Source: Xylaria sp. FL1777 (Eukaryota > Ascomycota > Sordariomycetes > Xylariales > Xylariaceae). Taken from it: 64,000 nt of DNA. The notes below the pieces were generated by a model. That model did no database searches, was not told where the DNA came from, and worked only from the letters and a program-made list of their open reading frames with translations. Location of the stretch: assembly GCA_022578965.1 (NCBI GenBank), contig MU400624.1, forward strand, positions 62,001 to 126,000. The letters are read 5' to 3'. Shown here one piece after another: positions 48,958-63,515 of this stretch (positions are counted from its first letter, which is position 1; the number at the start of each line of letters is the position of its first letter). Position numbers and translations under genes: made by a program.

Positions 48958-49556
48958 TTTAATTTAGTGCAAAGCGTTACAACTAAGCTAAAGCGTTCTT
49001 TATATATAAGTATAATAATATAATGCAACATAGTTTGTTTATAGTTTATATTATACTTTAAACTTATATATTATAATAAGTATTAAGCAATAAATAAAAT
49101 ATGCGTTACTTTTTTTTTGTTTTTATAATGTTAAAACGTTACTAAAACTTAAAAATTTTTTTTTAGTTTTGCATTTTAAAAACAAGCTAGTTTTAAGCTT
49201 TAAACAAATAACTGCTTTATAAAAAAAGCATTATAATTTATTAGTATACTTAAAATTTGCAAAAATTTGCTATTATATATATATATATTATATAAAAAAA
49301 AAATGCTTTTATTGTAGCATTATAGTAAATTAGCATATAATATAGTTTGCTTAATATAATATAAAAAATAAAAAAAAAATAAAAACTACGTGTTTTTTTA
49401 GTAGTAAATTGCTTTTTTTAGTGTTTTAACTTAGTATATAAAATGTTTATAATTTAGCTATACTTTTTTTTTTGTTTTGCATATATTTAGCTTTTTAATT
49501 TAGGTTACTTTTTAGCTAAAATTATTATTAAGCTTGTTTTAGCAAAGCTTTTTTTG

Positions 49557-49702
49557 CTGCTATTTTAGCATTATTTATTTTTGCAACTACATTTTTTATT
49601 TTGCTTTATATTTAATTACTTTTTTTTTACTGCTATTTTAGCATTATTTACTTTAGTAATTACTTTTTTTAGTTTGTTTTGCTATATTTAATTACTTTTT
49701 TT
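49557..49702. repeat. 73-bp tandem repeat, two diverged copies
   Basis: CTGCTATTTTAGCATTATTTA starts at 49557 and 49630, each unit ending in TTTAATTAC followed by a T run. Confidence 0.75.
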
Positions 49703-50210
49703 TTTACTAGTTTTTTTTTTTTTACTAAAGCAATACTAAAAAAAGCAAATAAATAGCAAAAATATATGTTTTAAATACTTTTATTAACTTTATAATATAT
49801 AGCTATAAATTTTTTATAAACTTTTATAAGTAGTTTTAACTTTTTTACTTATATATTAATATATTTTTATAAATAAAAATATAAAAAAAAAGTTATATTT
49901 ATTACAATTTATAAACATATAACAGCATTATATTTTTTTTGCTATATTTTAAGCTATATTTTTTACTTTTTTTACGTATATTACTTTTGCTATTTAACTT
50001 TTTTAATTAATTTATTATATTAATGCATTATTACTAGCATAATTATATATTTTATTATTTTTAATGATTTATTAACAATATAATATAACAAATTAATACA
50101 TTTTTTTTAAAATAGCTTAACAAAACTAGCTATACTTTTTAAACGCTATAATTATTGTTGCTATGCTTAAATAATAATACTTTTATTTATTTATATTTAT
50201 TTTTTATATA

Positions 50211-50280
50211 TTATTGCTATTATTACTAGTATTATTATTATTATTATTATTACTAGTATTATAGCTATTATTACTACTAT
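50211..50280. repeat. ATT microsatellite with ACTAGT interruptions
   Basis: ATT units broken by TTACTAGTATT, which appears twice, framing a pure (ATT)n core. Confidence 0.75.
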
Positions 50281-51500
50281 TTTTTATAACTTTTAGTTTT
50301 TATTTTATTACTTTTTTTTTTTGCTAATTTTAAAAAATTATTATTTTTAATAATTATTTTTAGCTTATTTTATTAATAAACAAAAGTTGCTTTTATTTAT
50401 TGCTATAATATGTTGCTTAAAGTTTTAGTAAGTTTTATTTTTATAATAAAAAATGTTTTTTAGCAAAAAAATAACAAAAATAAAAACAAAAATAAAAACA
50501 AAAATAATTTTTTTATAACTTTTATAAATCCTAAAAAAGATTACCTTAAAAAAAAATAAATAATTAATAATGTTTTAGCTAAACAATTATATTTTAATAT
50601 TTTTAGTGCTTTTTAATATTTTATTAAGTAAGCTAGCTTTTTGCTAAAAAATTATACTTAAAAGCTTTTAAAGCACTTTAATAATAGCTTTTTTAAAAAA
50701 TAAAATAAAAATAAAGCAAAAATTTATGTTAAAATACGTAAAATGTTTAATTTAATAATATATAATGCTGTTTATGCAAAGCAAACTAAAAAACATATAA
50801 AATAAAATGCTAAACGCTAAAAGCTTAGTTTGCTATAAATACTGCTTTTTTTATTAAAATTTATAAATAATTTATTTATGCTTATACTTTTTAACTAATA
50901 TTTATTTAGCTTAAATAAAAAAGCATAATAAATAAATAACGTAAATTTTGCTAATATTTTATTACTAAAGCTTAAAGCTATAATTAGTATATTTATTTTA
51001 TAAACAGCTATAATAAAGCTAGCGCTTAAATTTATTACGTAAAATATATTTATAAGAATTTTTTTTTTAGCGCTTTTAAAAAATTGCTATAAAAACTTTT
51101 ATGTTATGTTTTTTTTTAAAAATAGCTTTAATACTTATGCAAAAAAAAAGTAGCATTATAACAAATTATTAAAGTATAACAAAAAAAAGCAATATTTTTT
51201 TATTTTTTAGTATTAAAACGTTAGCTTAAAATGCTTTTATTATTACTAATATATTAAATTTAACATAAACAAAATCTTTTGCTTTATTTTTTTTTTTTGC
51301 TACAAATTTAAAAGTTAAGCAATATATTGCTATAAAAACTTAATAATAGCTAACATTTTTAGTACTAATATATAAATTAGCAAAAAGTAAAAAACAAAAA
51401 AAAAAAGCAAATATAAGCAATATTATAGCTAATTTTTTTAAAGCATTAAAAGTTTTTATTAGCATATATATATAAAACATTACAAATTATAGTTTTTACT

Positions 51501-51660
51501 GTTTTTTATTTAACATTTTTTTTTTATAGTATAATATTTATTACGCAGTTTTTGCAGTTTTTTATTTAACATTTTATTTTTTATAGTATTATATTTAAAA
51601 TATAATTTTTGCGGTTTTTTATTTAATATTTTATTTTTTATTATATAATATTTATAACGC
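51501..51660. repeat. 56-57-bp tandem repeat, three copies
   Basis: GTTTTTTATTTAA(C/T)ATTTT begins at 51501, 51557 and 51614; each unit ends in a TATAGTA-like word and a short TTTTGC(A/G). Confidence 0.75.
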
Positions 51661-52410
51661 AAACTTTTTATATATATTAACTTATTTAGTAACTATAGAT
51701 TTATTTTTTAAAAAAACAAAGTATTAATTATGTTTAGTTTTTTTTATAAATATATAAATATTATTTATAATATAACAAACTACATTAGCTTATATTTTTG
51801 CTTTTTTTAAGCTAATAAGTTTAGTTTTTTTTATATATAGTAATATTAATTTATTTAATAGCTAATGCAATTAAGTATTTTTTATACGTTCGAAATAGTT
51901 TTTGCAAAAAAGTTATTTTTTAAATAATAACTATAATAAAAAAGCTTTATTTTAGTTTTACTTTTATTATTTTTAATAATAAATAAACATATATTTTGCT
52001 ATATACTTTAAAAATATATTAATATATTATTTATAAATCTAAATAAAATAAGCACTTTAGTTTATTAAAACATTATTAATATTTGTTTTATTTATTTTAT
52101 AGCACTTTAATTTAACAAAGAATTAATAGAAATTATTTTATTTATTTTATAAAAACGCTATTATTTTTTATATTGTTTTTGCGTTTTTTTTAAAGCTAAA
52201 CTATTATATTAAAAATTATATTAGTTATACTATACATGTTAAAATAAAAATTAAGTATAAAAAAATATTAATTTAAAACAAAAAAAAAAAACAATTAAAA
52301 CAGCTATTTATATTAGTATAATAAACAAAAAAATTACAAGTAGTTAATAAACACTTTAAAATTTTTAGCAATATAAAAGTACTATGTTTATTGCTTTATT
52401 TTTTAGGCTT

Positions 52411-52500
52411 TTATTTAGTGCTTTTAATTTACTAAGTATTAATACTTTTAAGTTTTTATTTAGTGCTTTTTATTAGCTAAGTATTAGCGCTTTTAAGATT
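52411..52500. repeat. 46-bp tandem repeat, two copies
   Basis: TTATTTAGTGCTTTT at 52411 and 52457, each followed by CTAAGTATTA(A/G)(T/C)(A/G)CTTTTAAG. Confidence 0.75.
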
Positions 52501-52698
52501 TTTTTTGTTTGTTTTTATATATTTTTAAATGTTGTTTTTTTATAGCAATTTAAATAATTTTTTTATTTAAAAAAAAGTAATTAAAAATAAGTTATTTTTA
52601 TATTAAGTTTATTATAATGCTTTAATAAGTGCTTGCAGCATTTTTTTTAAGCATAAAAACATATTTAGTGCTTATAAAGCAAAGTTATTTTATTTATG

Positions 52699-52945
52699 TT
52701 ATTATTTAAAAACGCTATAATAATTATAGCTTTTAAAAATATTTTGTTTTTATATTAGTAACGTTTAAAAGCAATAAATAGTAAAAAAAAAAAAAAACAA
52801 TAATATAAAAAAATAAAACTAATTTATATTATTATTTAAAAAGTTTATTATAATTGTAGTTTTTAATAATGTTTTGTTTATATATTAGTAATGTTTAAAA
52901 ATAATAAACAAAAAAAAAAAAAAAAAACAATAATATAAAAAAACA
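52699..52945. repeat. ~130-bp tandem repeat, two copies
   Basis: TTATTATTTAAAAA starts at 52699 and 52829; both copies run through TATTAGTAA(C/T)GTTTAAAA and end in an A run followed by CAATAATATAAAAAAA. Confidence 0.75.
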
Positions 52946-53063
52946 AAACATTACTAATAAAAAGCTATATTATAGTAGTGCAGATTTTTTTTTTTTTTTT
53001 TGTAGTTTATATAAGAAAAAAATAAATTATTGTTATTAAATTTACTATAAACTAGCTTTAATT

Positions 53064-53141
53064 AATTTACTTTTATATTAACTATTAATTAAGTTTTTTA
53101 AGCAAAAAATGCTTAATTAATAGTTAATAAAAAAGCAAATT
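53064..53141. repeat. Hairpin with 30-bp arms
   Basis: Arms 53064-53093 and 53112-53141 match at 28 of 30 positions as inverted repeats, around an 18-nt loop. Confidence 0.8.
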
Positions 53142-53177
53142 AAGCAAAGCTAACTTATAATAATTTTATTTAAAGCT

Positions 53178-53257
53178 ATAAATTTGCTTTTTTATAAATA
53201 ATAAAGTTTTTTAAGCAAAAAATGCTTAGTTAATAGTTTATAAAAAAGCAAATTTAT
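53178..53257. repeat. Hairpin with 21-bp perfect arms
   Basis: Arms 53178-53198 and 53237-53257 are perfect inverted repeats. The loop region shares TTTTTTAAGCAAAAAATGC with the hairpin 113 bp to the left, so the two are diverged duplicates. Confidence 0.8.
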
Positions 53258-53868
53258 AGTAAAACAAAATAAGCTATAATAAAAAAAAAAACAAAAGAAA
53301 TAGCTAATATACTTTATATAAAGTACGCAAAAAAAATATTTATGCTTTTTATAGCAATATATTTATAAATTATATGCATAAAAACAAAAAAAAAAACATA
53401 TGCATTTTGTATTAAGTATTTATATAAGCTATTTATGCTTACTACTATATTATATTTTTATAGTATTTATTTAAATATTTAAGTATTTATAAAAAAAAAA
53501 AAAAAACAACAAATATGCTTTTACTTGCGTTTAAAATAAAGCTGCTTTTTAAGTTATTATAGCAATACGTTTGTATATTTTATATGTTTAAAAAAAAAAA
53601 AACAGCTAATGTACTTTTAATAGTATACGTAGTAAAATAGCTTTTATTTTTTGTAGCAATACATTTTTTTATATGTTATATATATAAAAAAAAAAATAGC
53701 TAATATATTTTTTTAATAACATGCTTAATAAAGTTATTTAAGCTTATTACTGTTATATGTTTTTATGTTATAAATTTATTGCTGCTTAAAATAAATAAAA
53801 AAGCTTTTTATATATAAGCTTTGCTTTAAAACTTTATAAAATATACTTTTTTTGTTTTTTTATATAAT

Positions 53869-53998
53869 AAATAGCTTAAATAATACGCGTTATTTTTTAA
53901 TTTTTTAGAATTTATTTTTTGTTTTTTATACGTAAATAGCTTAAATAATATGCGTTATTTTTTAACTTTTTTAACTTATTTTTTATTGCAGCTAAAAG
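53869..53998. repeat. 65-bp tandem repeat, two copies
   Basis: AAATAGCTTAAATAATA(C/T)GCG begins at 53869 and 53934, each followed by TTATTTTTTAA and a T-rich tail. Confidence 0.7.
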
Positions 53999-55138
53999 CT
54001 TTTTTTTATTATAAATATAAAACGTGTTTTTTTTTTTAGTTAAATTTAATATATAAAACAAAAAAAAAACCTTAAAAAAACAACAAAAAACAATTAAATA
54101 TAAAACATACTATAGCTTAAAAGCTTTTAAGTAAAAAAAAAGTAAAAAAAAGTTTAGTTTATTATTATAGCTAAAAAAAAGTTAGCTTTGCTTTATTATT
54201 TAAACATATAGTTAAAAAGAAAAAAAAAAATAATTAAGCTTATAAAATAACTTATAGCATATAGTTTTTTTAAAAAAAAAAGCTTTTAAATAAAAATAGC
54301 ATATATATATAGAAATATATTAAAAAACAGGTGTATATATGTAGTTATAGTTTATAACTATATTTTTTGCTAGCATTAATAAAAAAATATAACATAAATA
54401 AAAAGCAAAACATATGCTTGCTATAAGCGCTACTAATTATATATAAATTAAAAAAAAAGCTAGATTTTTTTGTTATAATTTTTAGTTAATTAAATAATAA
54501 AATAATTTAAAGTTAGCACTATAGTATAGTATTAAAACTTTTTTTATGTAAAAAAAAAGTAAAAATATAAAAGTAATAATTATTTTATAAACTTTTTTGC
54601 TTTAAAATTTATTATTAAAGCATACGTATTTTGTAGTTTTAGTGCATTAAAAAAACATAAAAAACAAAATAATAATAAAAAAATAGCAAAAAAATATATA
54701 TTAAAAAAGGAAAAAAAAAAAATAAACAAAAATAAAATAAAATAAAAAAACAAAGCATAATTATGCTATAACTATAACAAGTTTAAAAGCAAAAAAAAAA
54801 AAAAAGCTAAAAGTGTTTTATTATTTATATATATAAGTTATTAAAAATGCTATATATATTAGAAATTATATGCTTACTTAAATATATTAATAAATTTATT
54901 ATTATAAGTAATATAAAAAAATAATTGTTTTTTTTTTTAAAAGTAAATATAAATTAACTTTTTATGTTTATGTTTGCTTTTATAAAAAATTTTGCAAGCG
55001 CAAAAAAACTACAAAAAAGATTTTTACTGTTGCGTTTTATATGTTATAGTTTTATTTAAAAGCTTTTTTTATACTTTAGTTACGTTTAAAAAAACATTTT
55101 GTAGTAGTATTTTATATAAAAAGTTTTTTTAATATAGT

Positions 55139-55345
55139 TAAATTTTTTTTTTTTTTTTATTTTATATTTTTTTTATTTTATATATTTTTTTTATTTTATA
55201 TATTTTTTTTATTTTATATCTTTTTTATTTATTATTTTTTTTATTGATTTATTTATTTATTATATTTTTTATTTTTTTTTATTTTTAAGTATTTTGATTT
55301 TTTATTTTTTTTTTTTTTTATTTCTTTTTTTTTTTTTTTTTTATT
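55139..55345. repeat. T-rich low-complexity tract
   Basis: Includes four copies of an ATTTTATAT-plus-T unit spaced 16-18 bp (55159, 55175, 55193, 55211), then T runs to 55345. Confidence 0.75.
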
Positions 55346-55784
55346 GTATTTTTTGTTTATTTCAACATAATTTTTACAATTTTAACTTTTATACAGATTT
55401 TAAAATATAATTAAAAATAATAATAATAAAGCTAACGTTGTAGCTTTTTTTGCTTAAAAAGAAATTTACTAAAACTTACGCTTTTAATTTTTTTTAAGTG
55501 CTAACATTTTTTTTGCTAAGATTTTATAACAATAATAATTGTTTTTATAAAAAACTAGCTGCTTAACAACATTTTTTTCTTTATATAAAAAAGCGAACAT
55601 TTTTTTTATTAGTGCTATAATAGCTAACTTAATATATATAAGAACTTTTTGTTTTTATTAAATTTTTTGCTTAGCTTTATAAAAAATGCTAAAAAAATAA
55701 ATAACTAGCAAGTAGCTTATTTTTTAAACGGTTTTATATAGCATAATATTAATTTGTTATACATAAAAGCTAAATATTTAAAAC

Positions 55785-56390
55785 TTAAATATAGCTTAAT
55801 TAGCTATAGCTTAATTAGCTATAATAAATAACTATATAAAGTTTTATATTAGCTTTTAAATAGTAGTTTTAATTATTAGCGCTATAAATAATAAAACAGC
55901 AAAAAAGTATAAAACTTTAATGCAGCTTAATTAGCTATAGCTTAATTAGCTATAATAAATAATTATAAAAAGTTTTATATTAGCTTTTTAAAAATAGCTT
56001 TAGTTACTAAAGCTATAAATAATAAAACAGCAAAATTTTTACTTAGCGATTTTTTTAAAAAGCAACTTAAATAAAATAAAATATATTTAGTAGTAAGCTT
56101 TATTTGTTTTAAAATAAAAAAGCACTAGCTTTTAAATAATAGCTTTAATTATTAGCGCTATAAATAATAAAATAGCAAAAAGTATTTAAAACTTAAATAT
56201 AGCTTAATTAACTATAGCAAACAATTATATAAAATCTTATATTAGCTTTTAAATAATAGCTTTAACTACTAATGCAATAAATAATAAAACAACAAAATTT
56301 TTACTTAGCGATTTTTTTAAAAAGTAACTTAAATAAAATAAAACATATTTAATAGTAAGCTTTATTTATTTTAAAATAAATAATATATTA
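55785..56390. repeat. Compound tandem repeat
   Basis: The core AGCTTTAATTATTAGCGCTA with the following ATAAATAATAAAA recurs four times with changes (about 55866, 55997, 56140, 56258). It alternates with the TTAATTAGCTATAGC unit. A longer segment beginning TTTTTACTTAGCGATTTTTT occurs at about 56036 and 56298, 262 bp apart, so a larger block was also duplicated. Confidence 0.75.
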
Positions 56391-56409
56391 ATTATTAAAG
56401 CTTTTTATA

Positions 56410-57050
56410 GTTTTGTTTTTAAAAGCAAAAATCTTTGCATTTTAAGCTATTAAAAAAAAGTTAAAAAAAACTAAGCAATTTTTTTAGTTTATATTTTAAA
56501 GCTAAAATTATAAACTACTACTAAAAAGTTAAAAAAAACTAAAGTTTTAGTTTTAAAGCTAAAATTTTAAGCTATTACTAAAAAATTAATAAAACTTAAG
56601 CAATTTTTCTAGTTTTAATCTTAAAGTTAAAATTTTAAGCTGCTATTAAAAAGTTGCTAAAAACTAAAATCTTAATTAAAAAGCAAAAATTATTATATTT
56701 TTAAGTTATATTTTAAAAGTAAATATTTTTGCATTTTAAACTACTATTAAAAAATAAAAAATACTTAAGAAATTTTTCTTGTTTTATTTTTAAAACTAAA
56801 AATCTTTGTATTTTAAACTATAGCAAACTTATTAAATACTTTTTGCTATTTTTATACATATTATACTATAAAACACTAAAATTATACTATATAAAACAAA
56901 AACTATTAAAAACGGTTTTATGTATTAAAAAAAGAAGCTATTTTGCTTTTATAAATTAGAAATTTTTTTTAAGCTATTATAAAAAACTAAATAAAAACCA
57001 AGCAATTTTTTTAGTTTTAAATTTTAAAACAAAAAATGCTTTTGCTTTTA
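56410..57050. repeat. Diverged ~70-90-bp tandem repeats
   Basis: Units contain TTTTAAGCTATTAAAAA-like, AACTTAAGCAATTTTTCTAG-like and TTTTAAA(A/G)C(T/A)AAAAT-like words. About six to eight degenerate copies; exact borders unclear. Confidence 0.6.
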
Positions 57051-60000
57051 AGTTTAGTGCAATAATAGTTTTACTTAAAAGCTAGCTTTGCAATACAAGC
57101 TATAGCAGCAAAACTAATATACTAACTAAAGCAGTTATATTATACTTAACTTAGTTATTTTGCTGCTATTTTAAAAAGCTAAGTTTAATGCTTAATAAAA
57201 AAACATTATAAAATCTTAAAAAATTAATAACTAATATATAAATAAAAGTAATAATAATAAAACTAATAAGCTAACAAAAATAAAATAAAGTAATTTTATA
57301 TATTTTTTAATGCTTTTATACTGCTTTATATTAATATTATGCTGTTTTATGCTAGTTTAAAAGCTTTTTTTGTTTATTTATAAGATTTTTTGTATTTTAA
57401 AAGCAGTAAAAAATAGCAATTAGCTTTTTTTGCAAAAAAGTATATATAAAGTTCTTAAATATAATAATTTGCTTTATATAACAACTTTTTGCTTTGCTTT
57501 AAGATTTTTTTAATAAAGTTTTTATACTTATAATATATATAATATAAACAAAAATTACGTAATAAAATAAAAGCTTAATAAAATTAAAAAAAAAAAACCT
57601 TAGTAAAAAAAATCAGTAAATAATATAAAAAATATAAAGCAAAAAATTATATATTTTATTAATTATATATGTTAAGCATTTTATAAATATATAAAAAAAT
57701 AGCATAACTAATATAACAATAATTACTAATATACTAATAAAAATAGTTATAATATATAACAAAAGTAATTATAGCTAAGTAATAATAATAGCTAATAATT
57801 TAACGAAAAAAATTATAGCATTTTTAATATATTAATAAAAATAAACATAATATATAGCATGCTAATAAAAGCAAAATAGCTATATTTTATATAAAAAAGC
57901 AAAAACTCTTTATTAAGTATAAATTTATAAAAAAAAGCTTGCTGTTTTTAAAAGCTATACTAATTATTATAGTGCTTAAAACATTTTTTTTGTAAAGCTA
58001 AGCTTAATATTTTTATTATAACAAGCAATACATTTTTGCATTTTTTTTAGCTGCTAAAAAAAAGCAAAACATTATAGCTAGCAATATAAATAATACGTAA
58101 GCTAATGCTTTTTTTGCTAAAGCTTTATTTTTTTAAGCTTTAAAGCTTACTTTTTTTGTTTAAAAAAATAAAAGCTTAAATATACGCTAAATAAACGTTA
58201 AAAAAAATAACATTATTAACTTTAAGCTTTTTATTTTTAAGTAAACCTAAAAAACAGCAAAATATTATATAAAAATAAATACTAGCTTAGCAAAATTATA
58301 TGCTAAATATGCTTATATAAACTACAATTATTTTTTTAAGTATTTATATTTTTTTTAAAAAGTGCATTAGTAAACTTTTATAAAACTAAGCATAATAAAA
58401 TAGTTAAAATAAAAAAGTATTATATTTAAAGTAAATATAAAAAGCAATAATACGTTTACTATATATTATAAAAATTATAATAAGTAAAAAAGCTATATAT
58501 ATTTTTAGCTATATATATATGTTATATTGCTTTTATAACTAATAGATTTTATTATTGTAGTTTTTAATAAAATATAAATAAAATTAAACTTTTATGTAAA
58601 GAATTTAATATTACATAAGTTATGTTTTATAAATAATAATATAGCGTAAACTTTTTAAGTAAAAAATAAATAACATTATAAAAAACTTAAAAAAAAAAGC
58701 AATGCTACATAAAAAACTAATAGTTAGCAATAATATTATATAAGCTATTTAAAGTAATGCTACATAAGTTTTTAAAAAAACAAATATTACTAAAGTAATA
58801 ATAATTTAAATTACTTTAAGTTATTTTTTTAGTATGCTAAGTTCTTTTTAAAAACAATATTATTTTATATTAGTTTTTATATACTAAAAAATAAGCTAAA
58901 ATATAGTTATTATATAGTTTTAAATATTTTATTTTTAGTAGCTTTTATTAGTTTTGCTTTAGTTTTAAGTTTTATTATAGCTATTTATAATTATTAAAAT
59001 TATAGCTATTGTTTATTTTTAGCTTTATGTTTTTTATAACGTTTATTTTGTTTTTTTTTTTGCTAGTTTTACTACTATTAGTTAGCTTTTTTGCTAGCTT
59101 ATATTATATAGCTAGCTTTATGTTTAGCTTTTTGCATAATATTATATATTTTATAAAGACTTTTTTTATTAATGTGCTTATTTAGTATAGCAACTTAAAT
59201 GTTAGTATTAAGCTATTAGTTTTTAAGTTTTTTAGTTTAAGCTATACTAATAAATTAACAAAAAAAAATAGCAGTTCTGCAGCATTAAAAAATGTACTAA
59301 AGCAAAATATATATAGTTAAAAAAACATAATAAATTGCTTAATAAATATATAAAAAAGTTGTTTAAAAAATATATATAAAGAACTTTTATTATAATAGTT
59401 AAATAAATATTAAAACATAGCATTAAAACTAAAGTAAAAAGCATTATGTTTTTATTACGTAAATATTATAACATATTAATATATATTATAATATGCTTAT
59501 ATAGCAGCATTATAAATTTAATTAAGCAATAATAACAAATATATTAATATAATAACTATTAGAGCTTTTTTAAATAAGTAACTTATATTATTATATAATA
59601 GCTTTTTTTTTATTATGTTATAATATAATAGCTTTAAGTAGCTATATTTAAAACTAAAAAAATTTAACTATATAATAATACGCTTAAATAATTAAACATA
59701 AAAAAACTTAGTTTTTTTAAAGTTTAGCATAACAAAAATATAAAAGCTAGCATACATTTAATAATAATTAAACTAATTATTAAAAAATAAACATATAATG
59801 TTTTTATTAGTAAATATAGCAAGCTAAGCTTTTTAAACTTTATAATATTAAAAAGTAAAACTTTTGTTTAATTAACTAGCATAATTATTTAAAGCGTTAA
59901 GCATTAATGCTATATATATAAACTAGCTTTAATGTTTATTTATATTATAATTATTAAAGTTATAAGTTTTTGTTTTTAGTTTTTTTTATTATATAAAAGC

Positions 60001-63000
60001 AAAAAGTAAAAAATTAGCATTATTAAATAGCATTGTTTTTTTTGCTTAAAAGCTTTTAACTTTAGTTTTGCTTAAAGTAGCAAAAACTTAAAAATAAATA
60101 TAGTAAACATTAAATAAGCTAAAAAATTAAAAGTAGCTTTATATATAGTTTAGCTAGCTTTTATATAAAATATTGCATTATTTTTAATAAAAAAGCTTAA
60201 GCTTTTTAAAATATAGCTTATAAGCTTTAAAAAACTTTAAGTTATATATATAAGCAACTAATTATAATGCAAGCTTAAAAGTTTTATTACATAATAACTA
60301 TGCTTTATAATATTTAATAAAAATAATAGCATAATTAATAATATTTTAAAAGTTTTTTAGTAGTATTATTTTAAATTGCTTATTTATATTAAGTATACTT
60401 TATATTATACTTTGCTAAGTTACTTTTAATTAATTTTAATGCTTAAAAAAAAATAAAAAAAGCTGCTTTAAAGCATAATTTATAAGTTAAAAAATATATT
60501 ACTTAAATATGTTGTTTAGTATTTATAGCATGCTATACTTTTGTATTACGTTCTTTAAGCTAAGGTTTTATAATAGCTTTTTTAACTTGTTAACTATATA
60601 GCAATTTTAAGTAATATATTATAGCTATAATATTTAAAAAAAAAACATTGCTAATATAAGTTTGCTTAAAAAAAGTAAGCAATACTTAGTTAGTAAGTAT
60701 ATATTTAATATACTTAATAGCAATAAACTGCTTTAGTAGTGCATTATTATTAAATAATAAAATATTGCTAGTTTTTTAATAAGCTTAATAAAGCAAATAA
60801 TATAAGCAAGCAAAAAATTATTTAGCTAATATATTAAAACAAAAAAAAAAAGTTATAAATAATAAAATTAGTTAGTAAAAACAAGCAAATAGTTTGCTAA
60901 AAAAGCAGTTTATAAAAGTTTATAATAATTATAATATAAAACTAAAATATATAGTATTTATAGCATATATTATAATAAAGCAGCATAAAAGCATTAAACA
61001 AAATAAATAATATGTAATATAGCTAGCTTTTATAAAACTAAAAAGCATTAAAAAAAAAAAAATTAAGTAATATTACTTTTTGCGTTAATAAGTAAGCTTT
61101 GCTTTAGTAATATTATTTTAATAAGTTTAAGCTAAAAAACAATAAATAAAACTGCAATAAATTAAAAAAATAAAATTTTTTTATAAATGTTTATATATAT
61201 TGCTTATAAAAATTATATAATTTAATTTAATATAAAGCTACTTTTTTAACTTAAAAGCTAACTAGCATAGTTTTTACTATTTTTAGCTTTTTTATATTTT
61301 AAAACAAATATTATAAATAAAAAATTTAACAATATTTTTAAAATAAGCTATTATTATTATGCGCTTTTTTAGCTAAGCATGCTAACTTATAAAGCAAAGT
61401 ATATAAAAGTATTATATTATTAGTTAAATAAAAAAGTTTAATAATATAAAGCATGTTTTAAAAAGTAAAGTTAACTTATATAACATTAAAGTAAAAATGC
61501 TGCTAGTTTGCTATTAAAAAATAGTTTATATAAAATTTTTATAAAGCATTTTTTGCTAAATAGCTTATAATTATATTTTTAATATTATGTTTTTATAAAA
61601 AAAAAATAAAGCTAATAAAATAGCTAAATAAATGCTAATTATATAAAGTTTTAAAGTAGTTTTAAAATAGTTTTATATATTTGCATAAAATAGTATATTA
61701 TAATTAAATATATTAAAAAAAGCTAAAGCTTTTTGCTAAAGCTTACTAAATATTTGCTTTTGTTTTAATTTAAGCAAAACTAATAAAGTATTAAGCAATA
61801 ATTGCAAATAAATAAAAAGCATGCAAAACAAATAGCATATAGTTTTTTATAAACTATTTTTGTATTTTAAATAGCAAGTAAATAGTTTAATATTTAAAAA
61901 TTAAAAAAAAGTAAAAAAAAACAAAATAAACAGTATTATTAAAACTATATTTAAAAAAGCTAAGCTATAAATTCTAAGTTTTATAAAGTTTTATTAAATT
62001 AAAAATGCAGTATAAATTTTAAAAAAAAGTAAATTAAAAAAGAAGTAAATAACTTAAATTTAATATTGCTAAAAAAATGCAGCAAAAAAACAAAGCTAAA
62101 TAATATAGCTATTAATGTTATATTAATAAATAATATATATTTGTTAATAAATATTATAACAAAAGGCTTTAATAAATAAAAAAAAAAGCATAAGCTTATT
62201 AGCATTAAAAAAAATATGCTAAAAAAAAATTTATAGCGCTTTTAGCTTAGCACAAAATAAAAAAAAGTTAATAAAATTATTTTGTTTTAAAGAATTAATA
62301 TAAAAAGCTAAAAAGCTTTATATAAAATAATTAGTTATATATTTTAATGTATAGCTAGCTATATTTATTACTTTATTTATAAAAAAGAATTAGTATTATA
62401 AATCTAAAAATAAAAATAAAAACTATAAAAAGAAAAAAAATAGCTTATAAAAAACTAATTACTTTAAAACTAAAAAAAATAAAAAAAGAAAGGCTTTTAA
62501 AAAACGAAATATTTTAAAACTTAAAGTTTTTTTAAAGATTTTAAGTTTTAGGTTATTTTGTTTTTTAAAAGCCGTTTTAAAAATATAAACAAGCTAATAA
62601 TATAAACAAAAATAAAAAAAAACAAAAAAAATAAGAAATAAAGCATACTATAATTATATTAATAGAAATAAAAGTGCAAAATTTGTTTTTATATGCAATA
62701 ATGCGCATTATTAAATAAAAGAAAAAACTACTAGCTAAGCTAATTATAATAAACTAGTAATAAAAAAAAAAACAAAAATAAAAAAATAATGCTTGCTAAA
62801 AATAAAAGCTTTACTAGCAATAAAAACAAAAAGATTTTATTATAACAAAGTAAAAAAAAAATTAAGCAATAAAACAACAAGCTTATTTAAAATATAAAGC
62901 GTAAAAAACAAAAAAAAAATTAAAAAAGAAAAAATAACTAGTTTTAAAGCGTTTAAAATAGTATTATTACTTTTGTTGCTATTAAAAAAGCTTAAGTTAC

Positions 63001-63515
63001 TAAAACTAAAAAAACTTTAAAATTAAAAACAAACAAAAAAAGCAAAAAGAAAAAAAAGTTTTAGTTTAAGCAGTTTAAAATTTATAACATTGCTATTATT
63101 TAAATCTAAAAAAGCAAAGCTATTTATATATAATAGTTCTAAAAATTGCTTAAATAAAAAAGTAAAAAGTAGCAATAGTACTTAAAAATAAATAAAAAAA
63201 AGTTAAGTAATTAAAAACAAAACGTTCGTAAAAAAAAAAAAAAAAAATAAGCAAAATTAGCTATAAGTAAAATAATAGTAGTACAAAAGCAAATTAAAAG
63301 TTAAAAGCAGTAAAATAAAAGCATAAAAATATATAAGTACTAAAGTATTTTTATTAAAAAACAGGTTAAAAAAAAAATATAAAATTAATTAAAAAGTTAA
63401 GCAGCTTTTTGTTTTAGTTTAATAATTTATTATGCTTAAGCTTTTTTGCATTTTTCCTAATTATATTTAGTAGTTAATAAAAACATAATAATTAAGCTAT
63501 AAAAAAAACAGTAAA

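Noticed and set aside
48849..49031. Poly-lysine frame on the minus strand
   Set aside because: Simply the T tract read as AAA codons.
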